DNA of 64,000 nt. It comes from Bryum argenteum. Lineage: Eukaryota; Streptophyta; Bryopsida; Bryales; Bryaceae. The notes below the pieces were generated by a model, which was not told the origin of the DNA, made no database searches, and saw nothing but the letters and a program-made list of their open reading frames with translations. A program made the position numbers and the translations under genes. Below, piece by piece: positions 21,632 to 34,462 of the stretch (within the stretch, counting starts at the first letter, position 1; every line of letters begins with the position of its first letter). The DNA lies in contig CM073323.1 in NCBI GenBank assembly GCA_037043015.1, forward strand, positions 25,386,758-25,450,757, read 5' to 3'.

Positions 21632-24262
21632 CACTAGAGGAAAACAGTGATTTGTCCCGCGTTATTTCGCGTCAAAAGTGACGTTTACCCAGACTAGTCG
21701 AAATTAGTGTGGGTAACTTGACCACAATGACTTTTTGCATGTTAATCAATTTAACATATTTCCGTCACTATTGACTATGGTTTAACATCGAGTGTCATAG
21801 TAACACTCATGGATTTTGGAAGAACAGAACCGCGTTAAAACGAACAGAACCACGTCAACGTTGACATGTACGCCTCCGGGGGGATAAACTTTAGCACTTC
21901 ATTTTTTACCCTCTAGTAATATTTAAATGATTAAATATATTCATGATCCACGTCAGCACGTTTCTTTTAACATTGATGACGTTTAAAGTGACATGGGCGA
22001 CGTTCAGTGTGTTACTTTTGACATATTCATAAATCCTACGTGGAATGCCCTGGTGATGTGGAAGGCTTATGTGGAGGATAGGAGTGACTAGGACAAGTTG
22101 GTGTTTGTCCGACGTGGATGTCAATAGTGACGTTGGCGTTTATTTTGACACACAATTGTGTCACCGTGTGTTTAAGGAAACGTAATGATATAGCTGACGT
22201 ATCAAGTGCATTTATGGTAGGGTGACGTGGTAGTTCGGGTTTGACTTGGTCAATGATCCTAGAGAGTGTCAATGGTGACGTAAATGTCAAAAGTAACATA
22301 TATCATTTTAAACTGTGCTTTAGGGTTAGGGTTTGACCTACGGCGGCTAGGGTTTGACTTGCGTCAAAATTGACGCACGTGTCTAAAAAGACATAGGATG
22401 TGTTAAACACTGATCCTAAAGATGTTATCATGCATGCGTTTCTATTGACGCATGGTTAACGCCAGCGAGTCATTACTGACGTCGTGTTACTTGTATAACG
22501 TGAACGTGTCACTAGTGACATGATCACATCAACACAAGCATGTGAAGAAGGACTTCTACTATGACGTCTAAAATAACGTCTTTTTAGTCCATCCGGAGGA
22601 ATGACTTTCATCGGGGTGGATGAGCAGAGAGCGGCTAGGGTTAGGTTAGCCATAGTTTAGGTCATGGTACTTTTAGGGAAGATATAAGCTAGAATCTCAC
22701 TCTTGCTTTCATTTCTACACATTTTGTGTTGGAGTTCTCTGATTTTAGAGATTAACATGTTAGATTGTTAAAGTATGAGTTGTAGAGGTGTTGGAGTTTT
22801 ACAAGTTTTCCTTCTTTCTTTGCAATTTCTCTTTTTCACATTTTGTGTTAGAGTTCTACAATTTTAGAGAGTAACATGTTAGATTGTTAAAGTATGAGTT
22901 GTAGAGGTGTTGGAGTTTTACAAGTTTGTCTTCTTTTTTTGCAATTCTTAGGTTGTTCAAGAGTTGCATCGTGATGATCTCCATCACGGTTTGATTGCAT
23001 GATGTGCCTTATTAAACTCGGCGTGTCCGTGGTAATGTGTCTTTGTGCGGATCAAGAAAAATCGAGCATGAGGAAACCCGAAAGTCACTCTCTCGGCGGC
23101 TAGGGTTTTTCGCATCAAAAGTGACGCGCCCGTCAAAAGTGACATAGGTTGTGTTAAATACTGTTTTTAGAGACGTCATCATATAAAGTACTTGAATGCG
23201 TCACTATTGAAGCAGGTTTAACGCTAGCGCGTCACTTTTAACGTAGTGTAATGCAAGGAGTACCCTAGCACATAGCACATATATGTAGCCTTTATGCTTT
23301 ATGCTACTCAATACTTGCAACTTTGTACTAGTGGCTAATTTTCCATCTAATACAGCGAAAGCACTGACCGGCTTTATGTTGCACTCCATTTCGTGTATGT
23401 TTTCGTCAGAGTGTGTTATGTTTGACGTTGCATTTACGTTATCGAATGTGTCATGTAACGTCACTTTTAACGTTTTTATTTCCGTCATATTGTGTCATGT
23501 TGTGTTTCTTTTGACACACGCCTTCCATCAAATTGCGTCGAATGGATGACGTGGTGAACGTCATCCTACATCTTGTCTCTTTACTCGAAACACGCTAAAA
23601 CACGTGACATTCGTGTATAAGTGCGTCAACTTTGACACAAGGCCCTGTTTCTTTTCACACATAACTTGATAACGTGAATGTCACCCTACGTCTAAAGACA
23701 CATCCAAAACGCGTTAAAACAAACGACATTTGCGTTTAACAATATTAAACAACGTCTAAGGATGTTTTGGAAATCGCGTTAAAACAGACGACACAAGTGT
23801 TCCTCAACGTCAATGTGGACACTATCTCCTGTTTCTTTTGACACAAACTCCGAACTTCTTTCACATTCCAGGATGTGGCCACGTGTCACGATCTCAGCCA
23901 CCAAAATTTAAATGCCACGTCAGATTTCTGATGCCACATCAGATCAGATTTCATCCATCACAAGGATGAAAACTTGTCCTACGTGGCATGTACAAACGCG
24001 GGAAAAGCTGACGTGGAAAGTAATTTACTTACCAAGTTATTGACCCTCGGTAACTTACCCAACTGAAAAAATGTCATTTTAACACTGCGTCATAAATCAT
24101 TTGTCCCCGTTAACATTTTTTAACACTACACGTTAAACTCAAAAGACGTCCGTGACATTTTCGATTTATTTGCGTCACTTTTTCTGTCCGCGTTAAACCA
24201 GGTTAAACCGCGTTAAAAACAGCGTTAAAAATAGTGTCCGAGGACCCTGTTTTCCTCTAGTG
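21632..24262. mobile_element. non-autonomous CACTA (En/Spm) element, 2631 bp
   Basis: The ends are CACTAGAGGAAAACAG and its exact inverse. They are flanked by the 3-bp target duplication TGA at 21629-21631 and 24263-24265. Subterminal regions are dense in TGACG/CGTCA and GTTAAA motifs in both orientations, as is usual for CACTA elements. No transposase-like frame is present. Internally there is a ~119-bp tandem duplication (22718-22836 and 22837-22950) and a longer direct repeat (about 22330-22500 and 23095-23260). Confidence 0.92.
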
Positions 24263-24519
24263 TGAGAGATTTGGTATAATTAAGGGCAGAGATTTGAGAA
24301 ATGGGGTGTCACCCATCTAGTAAGAGAGAAGGGAAATAATCTAAAACATGTAGAATACAAATAATTTGGAGTCAAGGAATTACATACAGTCTCTACATGT
24401 GAGCAAGAGGTTTTTAGTACACTATAAACATTCGTTTCTCTGGAGATATATTCACAGAAAAGTCCGCTGCAACAAAGTTTCTACTCTGCGGCGGAAGAAT
24501 AACCCTATTGCTTTCCCAA

Positions 24520-25030
24520 ACCTTCAAAATGAACTATTGTTCACAGCCGAAGACTCTCCGGAGGACGAAAACACCCTCTCCTTGCTCTTCACCGTTACTT
24601 TGAGTTTGTATTTTCTAGGCATTATTACCAAAAGACGAGCAGCAATAGAACATAGTGACTGACCGTTCATACTCCTCGGTCGGAAGGTCCAGCGCGGAGC
24701 CGATCTCGACTTGCACAAGAACAGCTCTGTAAAAAAAACATAGTGCCGCACCTGGCTGGACCAACAAGACTCCACTACGCAACCCTGGCGGAAATTGCAC
24801 TATTGCACCATCATGTGACTGCGCTCTTAAAATGATCCGGAATTCCACACTTGGGTCCCGTGTAGCTCCATCTTGGAAAAGGGCATTTGAGTCGACGGTA
24901 ATCACATGCTCCGTTTGCATGGTTATCTTGTTTCCGTGAGTCTCAGCATTTTGGTACAACCATCCGGTGCATTTCGGTACAACCATCCGGAGCACCGGAG
25001 TGAGTGAATATTCTCTGACTATCATTTCCC
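24520..25030 (-). pseudogene. SINA-like C-terminal pseudogene fragment
   Basis: Minus-strand frames align with parts of the intact copies: the CCSSFGNNA and KYKLKVTVKS segment near 24540-24660, and the region equivalent to GCTEMMKLTE near 24950. They are in different frames with stops between. No RING exon is attached. A 23-bp duplication (ggtacaaccatccgg) occurs near 24950-24990. Confidence 0.7.
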
Positions 25031-26404
25031 TTCACCTCATGAATGACTTAGTTTATTGGATTGATTTCACTTGAGCACTAAAGTATCTAAGTTTTTTTGG
25101 ACCTGTAAAATTTGGAAAAAGTATTACATAAATTTGAATTATCCATGGATGGAGATTACTAATTATCAAAGTTCAACCATTGGTCAATTCTTGAAAGAAA
25201 AAGTGAACATACTTTTTAAATCATAAGGCTTGGTCAATAACCTTTGAACGTTGACAATGACAAGTACATGGTGAGTATATACTTTTAGGCTCGAGGTCGA
25301 ATCAACCAATAATGCTAATAGAGATTGCTGTCACGGAAACAATGAATTCAGATCCCAAATATTAAATGTACATAACTATTACCATTATAATGAATGATAC
25401 AAATTCAAAGAATAGTATATTGATAGTTTGAAAAATACTCTTACATAATCAAATGAGTTTTGTGAGCAAGAAAACTAGAGGTGTAGTGACATAATTAAGT
25501 CTAAATGGATATACACGTTCAAGCTTGTTGGGCTCATGTGATTAAGCTAATAGTAGGTTTTAAGTTATGAATCCACTTTTAACTCTAAAGTTTCAAGATA
25601 CTATTTGCATGCTTTAATTGTCAATGCCATAAAATCAAGGAATCATCTTAGGAAGGTCTTACAAGGTCCCAATTTGTGGAAGGTTTTAGAGTACCTTTTT
25701 CTTTTCTATTTACTTTTATTTTACTTTTAGTTAGTATGTGTGCGTTGTTGAGACTAAAGTTACCGTGAGACTTGACAATGCCTATATATACTAACCAAAA
25801 GTCAACAGAGACCATTCAAAGGTCATTGATTGACAATAAACCCATCTAAAGAATTATTGAATTGAAATTCCGAACAGTAAGGCCATGCCTTACAAGTAGA
25901 AAATAAAACTTTAAAAATTGAAGAAAAAGTAAAACCTCAAATTTTGGTGAAGTTTCAAAGTTTCTACACTTAAATTCATTCTAGGCACATTTTGAGAACA
26001 AATGAGCATACTTGTCTATGCATGACCCTTACATATTTCACATCTTATTGAAGTGATGATAAGTATGAAGTTAATAGTCACGCGTAAGTGAGGCACCACG
26101 ATTAGTCCCCATGGTGTGACGTAGTCCTGACCACTATAGTCCACCCCATGTTTCTTGGGCCTCGTTGTAAAAGTATTTCAGTATTATCTGAGTATTTCAA
26201 AGCCCTTTGGAGGGAATGATACCATATCGGGTATCTCTGAAGCATTAGTGGCTAGCTCAAAACTAGCAACTTCTTCACCCCGAGACGGGTTGTTATATCC
26301 GCTATTGGTGTAATGACCTCCGGGCATACATCCAAGGATAGATCAACAAACACTCTATTCATGTCGTTGTCTAAATAGTTTGGATTTCTCTTCATCACGC
26401 TTAA

Positions 26405-26948
26405 CCCCTAAGAGCCCAATCGACCATTTTATGGTCGATCCCGAATTTTGAGGAGCTGTACCTGGATTGAAAATGAATTTTTTTGAATTTTTTTTTTTAA
26501 CATTCCAGAAGTTTGATAAGTTGGGAACCACATCCAATTTACAGAACCCTATTTGGATTCATAGATTGTTCAGAATAAGCCTTCAAATACAAACAGGGCA
26601 AAGTTTTCTCAGTGTAAGAAAACTTACTATTTTGAGAAATTAATAAGGTTCCTCATAGGTTGCTTGTGGCCTCTCTCCATTTTATCATATAATATGTGAT
26701 TTTAGCCAATCATAGCAATTTCCAATTACTAATAATAGAAATTACATTTTATATTGATTTTCAAAGTTTTACTCTCTTTAATTAATTTTAAAACAAATTT
26801 TACTCATTTTAGGAAATTTAACCGTATAGATCTAATTTAGGGTTTAAGGTCTTTATACTATCTTTGGAGCGCTACTTCATAAGGGTTACCAAATCCATAT
26901 TTTATAACACATCTTAGTTTTTCTTTAAACTCCTCGCGCCTTTAGGGG
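26405..26948. mobile_element. TTAA-flanked MITE, piggyBac-like (544 bp)
   Basis: Ends CCCCTAAGAGCCC and, inverted, CCCCTAAAGGCGCG are flanked by TTAA (26401-26404) and TTGA (26949-26952). The duplicate unit has the empty site gcTTAAgtaatac at 38491-38503, a single TTAA with gap-free flanks. AT-rich and non-coding. TTAA target and CCC-starting termini are hallmarks of piggyBac elements. Confidence 0.75.
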
Positions 26949-26951
26949 TTG

Positions 26952-27255
26952 AGTAATACATCTCTTATGGGGCACCAAGGGATATAGGAAGAGTTGACCC
27001 AAAGAATCCATGAATAGGGTTAGGGTTAGTAACGAGTGGCTCTCTGGCGCGGAGTGCTTTTTCATGATGCACCTCTACTTCCAAATATAATGAGCACGCT
27101 TAAATGATACCTCCCTTATGGGGCTCCGAGAGATAAAGAAAAAGTTGGCTGAAAGGCTCTTTGAATAGGGTTTGGGTTAGTAACGAGTAGCTCTTTGGTG
27201 TGGTGTGTATTTTCATGATGCAAATTTACTTCCAAAGATGAGGGGGAGCTTAACT
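26952..27255. repeat. ~155-bp tandem duplication
   Basis: Two diverged copies (about 26952-27105 and 27106-27255) each contain tatggggc, gagatata or gggatata, the gggttagtaacgag block and a ttttcatgatgca block. The same pair occurs in the right unit at about 38500-38815, so this duplication is older than the segmental one. Confidence 0.65.
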
Positions 27256-27990
27256 ATAGATTGTAAACGCAAAATTGCATATGTAAGCTTTGCTTCTTAG
27301 ATTTTAGTGCTTAGATTTAGGTATTTAGATTTAAGAACTGTGTTGTGTTTTCTTGGTATAGGTGGCAATTGGGAGTTAGGAGATCTACTACGGCCACGTT
27401 ACGGTGAGCTGAGAGAAGAAACCATTTTGCATGTGTCGTAAGAAAGGAGCATATTGCACTTGCCGTTAGGAGGGGGTGCATTACACAACCGCACCTAGGA
27501 GGTTGAAGCTTTTCAAAACCCCTTCTTATTACCAACATGTTGAGATTTCACGAGTCGTTTGTGTTGCTAGAAAAGCTCTCGTTTGTGACTTTGTGTTGCC
27601 AGAAAAGTTGTGGTCTTTGACTTTGTGTTGCTTTGTACTGCTGGAAGAGTTGTGGTTTGTGACAACTGCCGAAAAAGTTGTTGTCTATGTTGCCGCAAAA
27701 GTTGTTGTTGAAGAAGTCTCTATTAGTGTTAGAAATCACTTTATTTTGAGATTGTAAACACGAAGAGTAATATAATACCCTAAGAGCAATCTTTTAGCTG
27801 ACCTTTCTAGATATGTATAACTACATCATCACTTCTTGAAAGAGTTGCCTTAGGCTTTTACTTAACTTGTGTATTTTCCTCTTCTCTTTACCCATTGTCT
27901 TTTTGTTTTTCATTCCTTTTACAAGCTTATTTTCTCAATTCTTGAAATTATGCATGGGATTGATTATTTGGTTGCTAACAGGATATCAAC

Positions 27991-28965
27991 ATGAAGGGAA
28001 AGTACGTGATAGAGGATGAGTCAGTTGAATGTCCTCTATGCTGCGAATTCCTCTCTCCCCCTATCTACCAGGTATTCTTTCATCTCCTATCAGGATTTGT
28101 AAACAAACATGGTAGACAAATTAGAGTATCATGTGTTTATTTGGTTTCATGTTGTTTTATGAGATCTTCAACTATGCTAATTCCACCTAGTTTGTAATAC
28201 ATTCCCTTCACCTCTTGATGTACTTGGAATCTAAAATGTGAATGGTGTTTGAATCAGTGCCAAAACAATCATGCACTATGTGGGACTTGCTCTCACAACC
28301 TTCAAGGGAAAGCTTGTCCATATTGTCTTGCAATGCCATTCGCTTATACACGGAACTTGGTGGTAGAGAAAATCATGGAGGCTCTTTTGACTCCTTGCGT
28401 CCACAGTTCACTAGGGTGTACCGAGATGGTGAAGATCAATGCAAAACAAGAACACGAACAAGAAGAATGCGAATATCGACAACTTCAGTGCCCAATTTGG
28501 GGATGCATCGCGGCAGTAATAAAGCGTGATATGCGGCAGCACTTAGAGCGTGACCACAAAGTTGAAACACATGAATTTCAAGCAGAGAGTCGAAGAGGGA
28601 GTTTTAGAATGGCAGGGGGTGGCTTAGTCAATGGCCATGTGTTGGTTACCGCAGGACAAGATCTACTTCTTATGCAAGCCCAACTTCAAATGGATACATA
28701 CCTTGAACTTGACCCAAACTCAAGGTCATATTATAATCTTGTCGTGTTCCGTTGCTCATCATTTGGTAAGAAGCCTTTGGAGTACAATCTCAAAGTGACG
28801 CTTGAAATTGAAGAGGGAACATCGTCCCTGTCCAATCCTAGTTTGTTCAAGGGTTTGGCCTTGAATTATCAAGTGAATGAACTTCACTCAGGAGAGTACA
28901 ACTTTCATATTGTGCCGATGAGTAGTCTAAGTGCCCAGATACGTGTGGAGCTTTCTTTTCAGTGA
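27991..28965 (+). CDS. SINA-like RING-type E3 ubiquitin ligase, intact
   Basis: Exons 27991-28071 and 28258-28965 (186-bp GT-AG intron, phase 0) give 262 aa. The RING spans the intron: CPLC before it, then CQNNH, LCGTC and CPYC after it, so all eight zinc ligands are present. Next comes the SIAH-type zinc finger (CVHSSLGC, then CEYRQLQCPIWGC and H-x4-H in RQHLERDH). The C-terminal region has the conserved FRCSSFGKKPLEYNLKV strand segment of the SINA substrate-binding/dimerisation domain. The expected role is to transfer ubiquitin from an E2 to a bound target; the target is unknown. The start is the ATG in the conserved 81-bp first exon. Its duplicate at 39465 is broken. Confidence 0.9.
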
Positions 28966-31375
28966 GTGATTAGTGCTCAATGATGTTTTTGTGATACAAC
29001 ACATGTAGCCAATTAGAACTGAAACTTTGACTTCAAATCAATTCATATCCTACATGTTTTGGACATTTGTTAATTGTTTTGAGACCATGTACTCTAGTTC
29101 TCATTTATATCATTTGTAGTTCCTTTGTATCAGTAGTCTTTTTGCAAGAATATCATTATGTCAATCCGACTCATCATTAAAAGCATGATTTTGGGAGCGA
29201 CTTGTAGAGCGGATTCCATCAAACACAATCCAGAGTGTCATTTAGTGGGTCAATTAGAGATTTAAGATAATAGTATGGGTCACTTTAGTTCTTCAATGAA
29301 TACTGTAAAGTATATTCTTTCTTCACACAAGCTTTTCAATTGTTTCACCTGCTTGCCATATTTTGTTTTTTGCTCAGTAATCTTGTGGTGCAAGTTCTAG
29401 TGTATGTGGAGAAAGTAGTCCTTTCAACGAGATTGAAAATTTGTACTTGAAGAGGTGATCATGTGTGTTCGTTACATGTTAATAGTTCTTTTATTTCTTC
29501 AATGGCATGATGTCTTGAGAGTAGAATAGGATGAGAATATATCACATTTGTAAGTTTGATTTGTCCTTTTGTCCTTTAAGTGAGACAACATATTTTACTT
29601 CATGGTGACTGCATGTTTCAATATCATGTTGTTTCAATATCATGTTGTTTCAATATCATGTTGTTTCAATTAGTGTAATGATTATCTAGTGCAGAGTCCG
29701 TGAATGAATCCATATTAGTTAAAGGTAGCATAAAGTGTGAGATTGTACTATGGTAGCTCCTGCATGAAGTTTGTGACTGGATCTATGTAATCTCTATAAC
29801 AATTGTGTCATTTTTCCCCCTTACACTAGTTGCATGTATTCCTATTTACGATTGTTGGTTCAATTATATAGTTGGTCACGTCGATAATAATCTTATATTC
29901 GTACAATTCGGTCTATTTGTTTGTTATTTTAACCTTTCATGCACATCAATTGTTTGTAAGTGCTTCAGGGCCCAAAAGTAGATGCTGACAATGCATTGCA
30001 CGGTGGAGAATAGGGTATGCAAGAGGATGCTTAAGCTTTCAAGAAGAAAAAAGAAAGAATGGAAAAACCTTCTTCTTTGAATGGCAGTGGTGGGAGTTAA
30101 TTGCAATAGGAGCTCATAAAGTAGTTCATACCAAAGTTGCAACTTAACACTTAAAAGTAAAGCCATAGAGGACTTTGAGCCCAAATTAGTTGACAATGTA
30201 TATTATTTAAGCGCTTCTACTAGAACCTATTAGTTGTAGTACTTGCGAAGAGTAATTGCGGAGCCACGATTTTAGGAATGTTGGGGCTCTTGGTGCACAA
30301 AAAAAATATCTTGGATGTGGATTGAAAAGACTAAGAAGTCCAACTCTTGATCACAATGAAGATCTATCCTTCATGTTAGTGAAAACCAATTGTTTCTCGT
30401 ATTTGAGTCATCTAAATATGATAAATTCATCTTCAAAGAAGATGATTTCAAACTATGAAGTGCCTACATTTAGTTTCATACATTTGGTATGTAATTGTAG
30501 AAATAATAGTAATCTGTCAATATTAAGAGATATAATGCTCTATTCAACCAAGTTCTTTTCACCCAAGCTTCAAATTAGAGCATGTTTCCAAAAGATCTGA
30601 GAGATCTATGAGGTTTATATCCTTTCCATCAAAGGATGGTTAGAAAATTTCTCTTTCAAGGGTTTATTTTACATTATCGTGATCAAAAATTCAAATAGAA
30701 GGTTAAAACAATGAAATCTCAAATCCAAATCTAAGTATGCTCCAAAATGTAAATGTTTTACAAAGTGACTATACAAAGGGTTAGTTCTCATCACCTTAAT
30801 ATATAGCACGTGGTGGTAACAAGAACGTAACAACCGACTAATAAGCATGCAATCACTTTCTTGGAAACGCCTTTCTATAGAGTCTTTCTCCTAAAGTATT
30901 CTACAGCAATTTTCTACAACTTAATAGTGCCTACTCCTTGGCACAAATCTCATGCAACTCATGTTTTGCAATAATATACTCATAAAATTTCACTCATATA
31001 CACATTGTAAGATATATACACATATTTAGTTGGATTGATAAGAATCCCTAATTTAACTGGCAATTTCCAAATTATGGAATATGGTGTCCTTCCAGAATAA
31101 CTATAGCACTGCAATCACAATCCAAATACCCCTCACTTCGAATCATACCTTGTCCATACAAAGGAAGCTGCAATTTCCTATAGTGTTTGAAGGAGACTAT
31201 GAGGAGATCAGAATCAAAAGAAGCTAAGTTGTAAGTGTTCAAGGACATCATTGCTTAGAAACACATACACTCAGATTGCAGCCTGTTTCTTATATCATGC
31301 TACTAAATATGTGTGAAGAAAAAAAAGTAACCTTAGCCTCACAAGGTTTTGAAGATTTTGAAGGTAAAATGTTAC
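28966..31375. other. intergenic DNA between convergent SINA copies
   Basis: No confident gene. Contains a ~16-bp repeat in three to four units (tttcaatatcatgttg) at about 29615-29665. At about 30210-30450 there is a frameshifted copy of the small Cys-containing frame found intact at 41703-41930. The rest is AT-rich and collinear with 40440-42720 in the right unit. Confidence 0.5.
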
Positions 31376-31454
31376 CTGGTGAATGGGTGGAGAGAGGAGC
31401 TCGGCGCAGTGGACATTCTAACGTCTCCTCGTTGAACTCATACCTCCGCATCAT
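31376..31454 (-). pseudogene. solo RING half-exon, 2-bp deletion
   Basis: Reads MMRRYEFNEETLECPL and then shifts frame. It is 79 bp instead of 81, losing the second cysteine of the CxxC pair. The donor CACCAG/GTAAC is kept. Exon 2 is gone, but intron-end sequence (gcactgcaatcacaat) survives near 31110. The upstream flank (31540-31680) matches the flank of the other first exons. Confidence 0.75.
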
Positions 31455-32878
31455 TTCAAACTCTTCTGAATTTCTTTCGAGAAACCACGAAATGAAAAGC
31501 TGGGAACATCTGAACGTATAAGAAAAGCGGTTGTGCCACTGAACACTGAGGTTGGGTCCGGGGGTGGAGCTCGTCGGTACGACTGCCGCCACAGGCTTAA
31601 CATGTCCCGACCTGCTCTTGAAGTCCCGCCTCCGTTGCCCGGCTCAGATCCACTTACAACTTAATGAATGGAATATCACTGTGATAACCTTCACTTCAAT
31701 TTATACTCTCAGTTCCTTCCCAAGCCAGTACTTACTTTTCATCACAGTGAAATAAATGGAAGCAGACTGCATAATTATGTAACACGAAGGCCTGCCCACC
31801 AACTCCAAATTACATCTCTCATACTTTTTCTCATACTTAGGGCTCGTTTAACTACGATGAAGAAGGCCACTAGTATGCCAAGAATTTCATTTCAAGCAAT
31901 CACATTTGAGACTTTTTCTTGATTATTGTCTTGACTAATGGACTTCACCACCATTTATAGTGTAAACCGACACTTACAATAGTTTCTCTTATCTTACCAG
32001 GGTGATTTCTGCAATTGAGCTCAATTTTTGAAGCAAAGCTACTACAATCATAGATCCATAGATGAGTATCATTCAAAATGATGTTCTTCATTGTGACATG
32101 TATTTATGGTAACAATTCCTCTAGATCAAAATTAAACCTCTTTGTACTCATAGATACGTCTACTAGATACGTCTACTAGATCCTAAATCTTAAATAAATC
32201 GACTTCATTCACTGAGAGAGAGAAAATGTAGGAATATACACATGCTTGGCGTCATGCGCACATTTAGGTTACAGGTTGCAAGATGCTACCCACGATGGCA
32301 ACAGAAAGATACTTACATACTACTCACACTTATGTTCGGAGTAGTGGGACATTCTTAAAAGAGCACGAGAAAAAGCATTCATTGTAAGTATCGACCACTG
32401 GAGTGCCGCTGCACATGTTTCTCTCATGGACATCGACAGCATCACTCCGGAGTTTAATCTGCTCCGACCTTATCTAGCTCAGCATTCATAACTCACGAAG
32501 GTGAGAGGTCAGAGCTGGAGCTTGAATGTGATCGAATTGAAGCAATTGTTGGGCTCTCAGAAACCACAGGTGATTACTCCTTCACAAGCCATTACCATTT
32601 GTCCATAGTTTCACACTCCGGAATAGGTTAAAGTAAGTGCACATGAAATGGGAGACTCGGAAGCAGCTTAGTTAAGTGCATCCATAATTGTCTGTCTGGA
32701 TAGAGCTAACGTTAAGCAGAATTTGAAGATAAAGCTAACCTTTTAGTAAGAGAAGCAAAATGGACTTCAGGCATGAAGCCTGTTCCTACTTGATTTACAC
32801 AAGTTGATTTCACGTACAGTGAGCTGGATGTGGACGATGAGCTATCTTAAACTCTCCCACTGAAGCTTCTACGGAGAC
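31455..32878. other. conserved SINA 5' flank and downstream intergenic DNA
   Basis: The block at about 31540-31680 (containing tgggtccgggggtggagctc) recurs upstream of other RING exons at about 34010, 43255 and 45820, and is probably shared promoter or 5' UTR. The rest (31700-32878) is collinear with 43400-44690 of the right unit. No reading frame is supported. Confidence 0.5.
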
Positions 32879-33914
32879 TCACAAAAGAGTAAGGCTTAAC
32901 CTTATTTCTGCTCTCGCCAAGTTCACAATTGGTAAAACAATAAGATCACAAGTTATCCAAACATCTGACATCACTTGATTGTTCGAAGCCGAAACCTCAT
33001 AAATTCCCGAGTTCGACAACACGGTCCCCTCCTTGCCCATCACCGTTACACTGAGATTGTACTTTAAAGAATCATTGCCGAATGACGACCCGCAAAACAT
33101 CATGACTTCAGGTGGGTGATAAACCCACTCCTCACTAGGAATGGACACCTCAGAAATATGTTGAATGTGGACAAGAAACAGTTCCTTATCTGCACTGAAT
33201 GTTACGTATTGCCGTAGCTTGCTTGATTCCTTCATAATGAATCTCCCATTTCGAGTCCCGGGAGGCAGATGCACTGTTGCACCACCGTGTACGCTCTTCA
33301 TATGCTCCGGGATTCCATGCTTGGCTCCTGTGTGGCCGCATCTCCGTATCGGGCATTTAAGCTGACGATACTCACATAATTCTTTCGCATGTTTTTCTCT
33401 CTCAGTTAGTTTCATCATTTCGGTGCACCCTTCTGAGGCATTCAAGCAAGTAGTTCGCAGAGACTCTACAATCTTATCTAAACCCAAGCTTCGCGAATGA
33501 GCGAATGGCATCGCACGACAGGTAGGGCATTCTTTCCCTGTGAGCTTTTCACAACAAGGTGCACACGCCATGTGACCATTTTGGCACTGCAATCACAATA
33601 CAAATACCCCTCATTTAGACAAGACAGTTTATCATACCTCGTCCATACAAAGGAAGCTGCAACTTCCCATGGCGTTCGGAAAAGTAGTTGAGTTGTAAGT
33701 GTTCAAAGACAACAATACTTAGATTGAAACACATACATTCAGATTGCACCCTGTTTCTTATATCATACTAGTATATCTGTGTGAAGGAAAAAAGTAACCT
33801 AAACCTCACAAGATTCTGAAGTTATAATGTTACCTGGTGAATGGGTGGAGAGAGGAGCTCGTCGCACAGTGGACATTCCAACGTCTCCTCGTCGAACTCA
33901 TACCGCTGCTTCAT
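32879..33914 (-). CDS. SINA-like RING-type E3 ubiquitin ligase, intact
   Basis: Exons 33914-33834 (27 codons, LECPLCDELLSPPIHQ) and 33586-32879 (235 codons plus TGA) join in phase 0 to give 262 aa. The RING is completed by CQNGHMACAPCCEKL and CPTC. The SIAH zinc finger follows (CLNASEGCTEMM, then CEYRQLKCPIRRC). The C-terminal domain contains FCGSSFGNDSLKYNLSV. The intron is 247 bp with GT-AG ends. The duplicate at 44693-45720 is frameshifted. It is on the opposite strand from, and clearly diverged from, the 27991 gene. Predicted E3 ligase, partner unknown. Confidence 0.9.
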
Positions 33915-34394
33915 CTCAAGCTCTTTTAAATCTCTTTCAAGAAACCACAAATTTAAAAGCTGGGAATATCTGAACGCACAAGGTAAGCAGTCGTGCCACT
34001 ACACAGGGTTGAGTCCAGGGTGGAGCTCCTCGGTACGCCTACCGCCACAACCTGAACAGACATGTCCGACCTGCTTTTCAAGACCCGCTTCCGTTGCCCT
34101 GCTCAGATCAGCTTCTTCGATCCGCCACGGAAAGGACCACTCACAGCTCAGTGAATGAAATGTCATTGACTCACAGACATTGTGGTAACCGTCACTTCTA
34201 CTTACACTCGCAGTTCCTTCCCAAGCCTGAAAGAAATGGAAGCAGATTGCTAGGACCCATGTTAATTACGTTTTAAGCCTAGCGCGCACAGACACACAAG
34301 AAGCTGGTACCTCTCATGAGATAGAAGAGACTAATTAATTTAATCATCATGAAAGAGCGTAACTATGGATGTTTGAAAGACAGTCCTCTCTGTG

Positions 34395-34462
34395 CAGTAA
34401 GGGAGCTCGTTGCAGAGAGGACAGCCGATCGTCTCCTCATCAAACTCGTACTTTCTCTACAT
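34395..34462 (-). pseudogene. degraded solo RING half-exon
   Basis: Reads EKYEFDEETIGCPLCNEL and then departs from the family before the donor; the PPIHQ end and the splice donor are lost. The counterpart in the right unit (46125-46205) keeps both. Confidence 0.65.
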
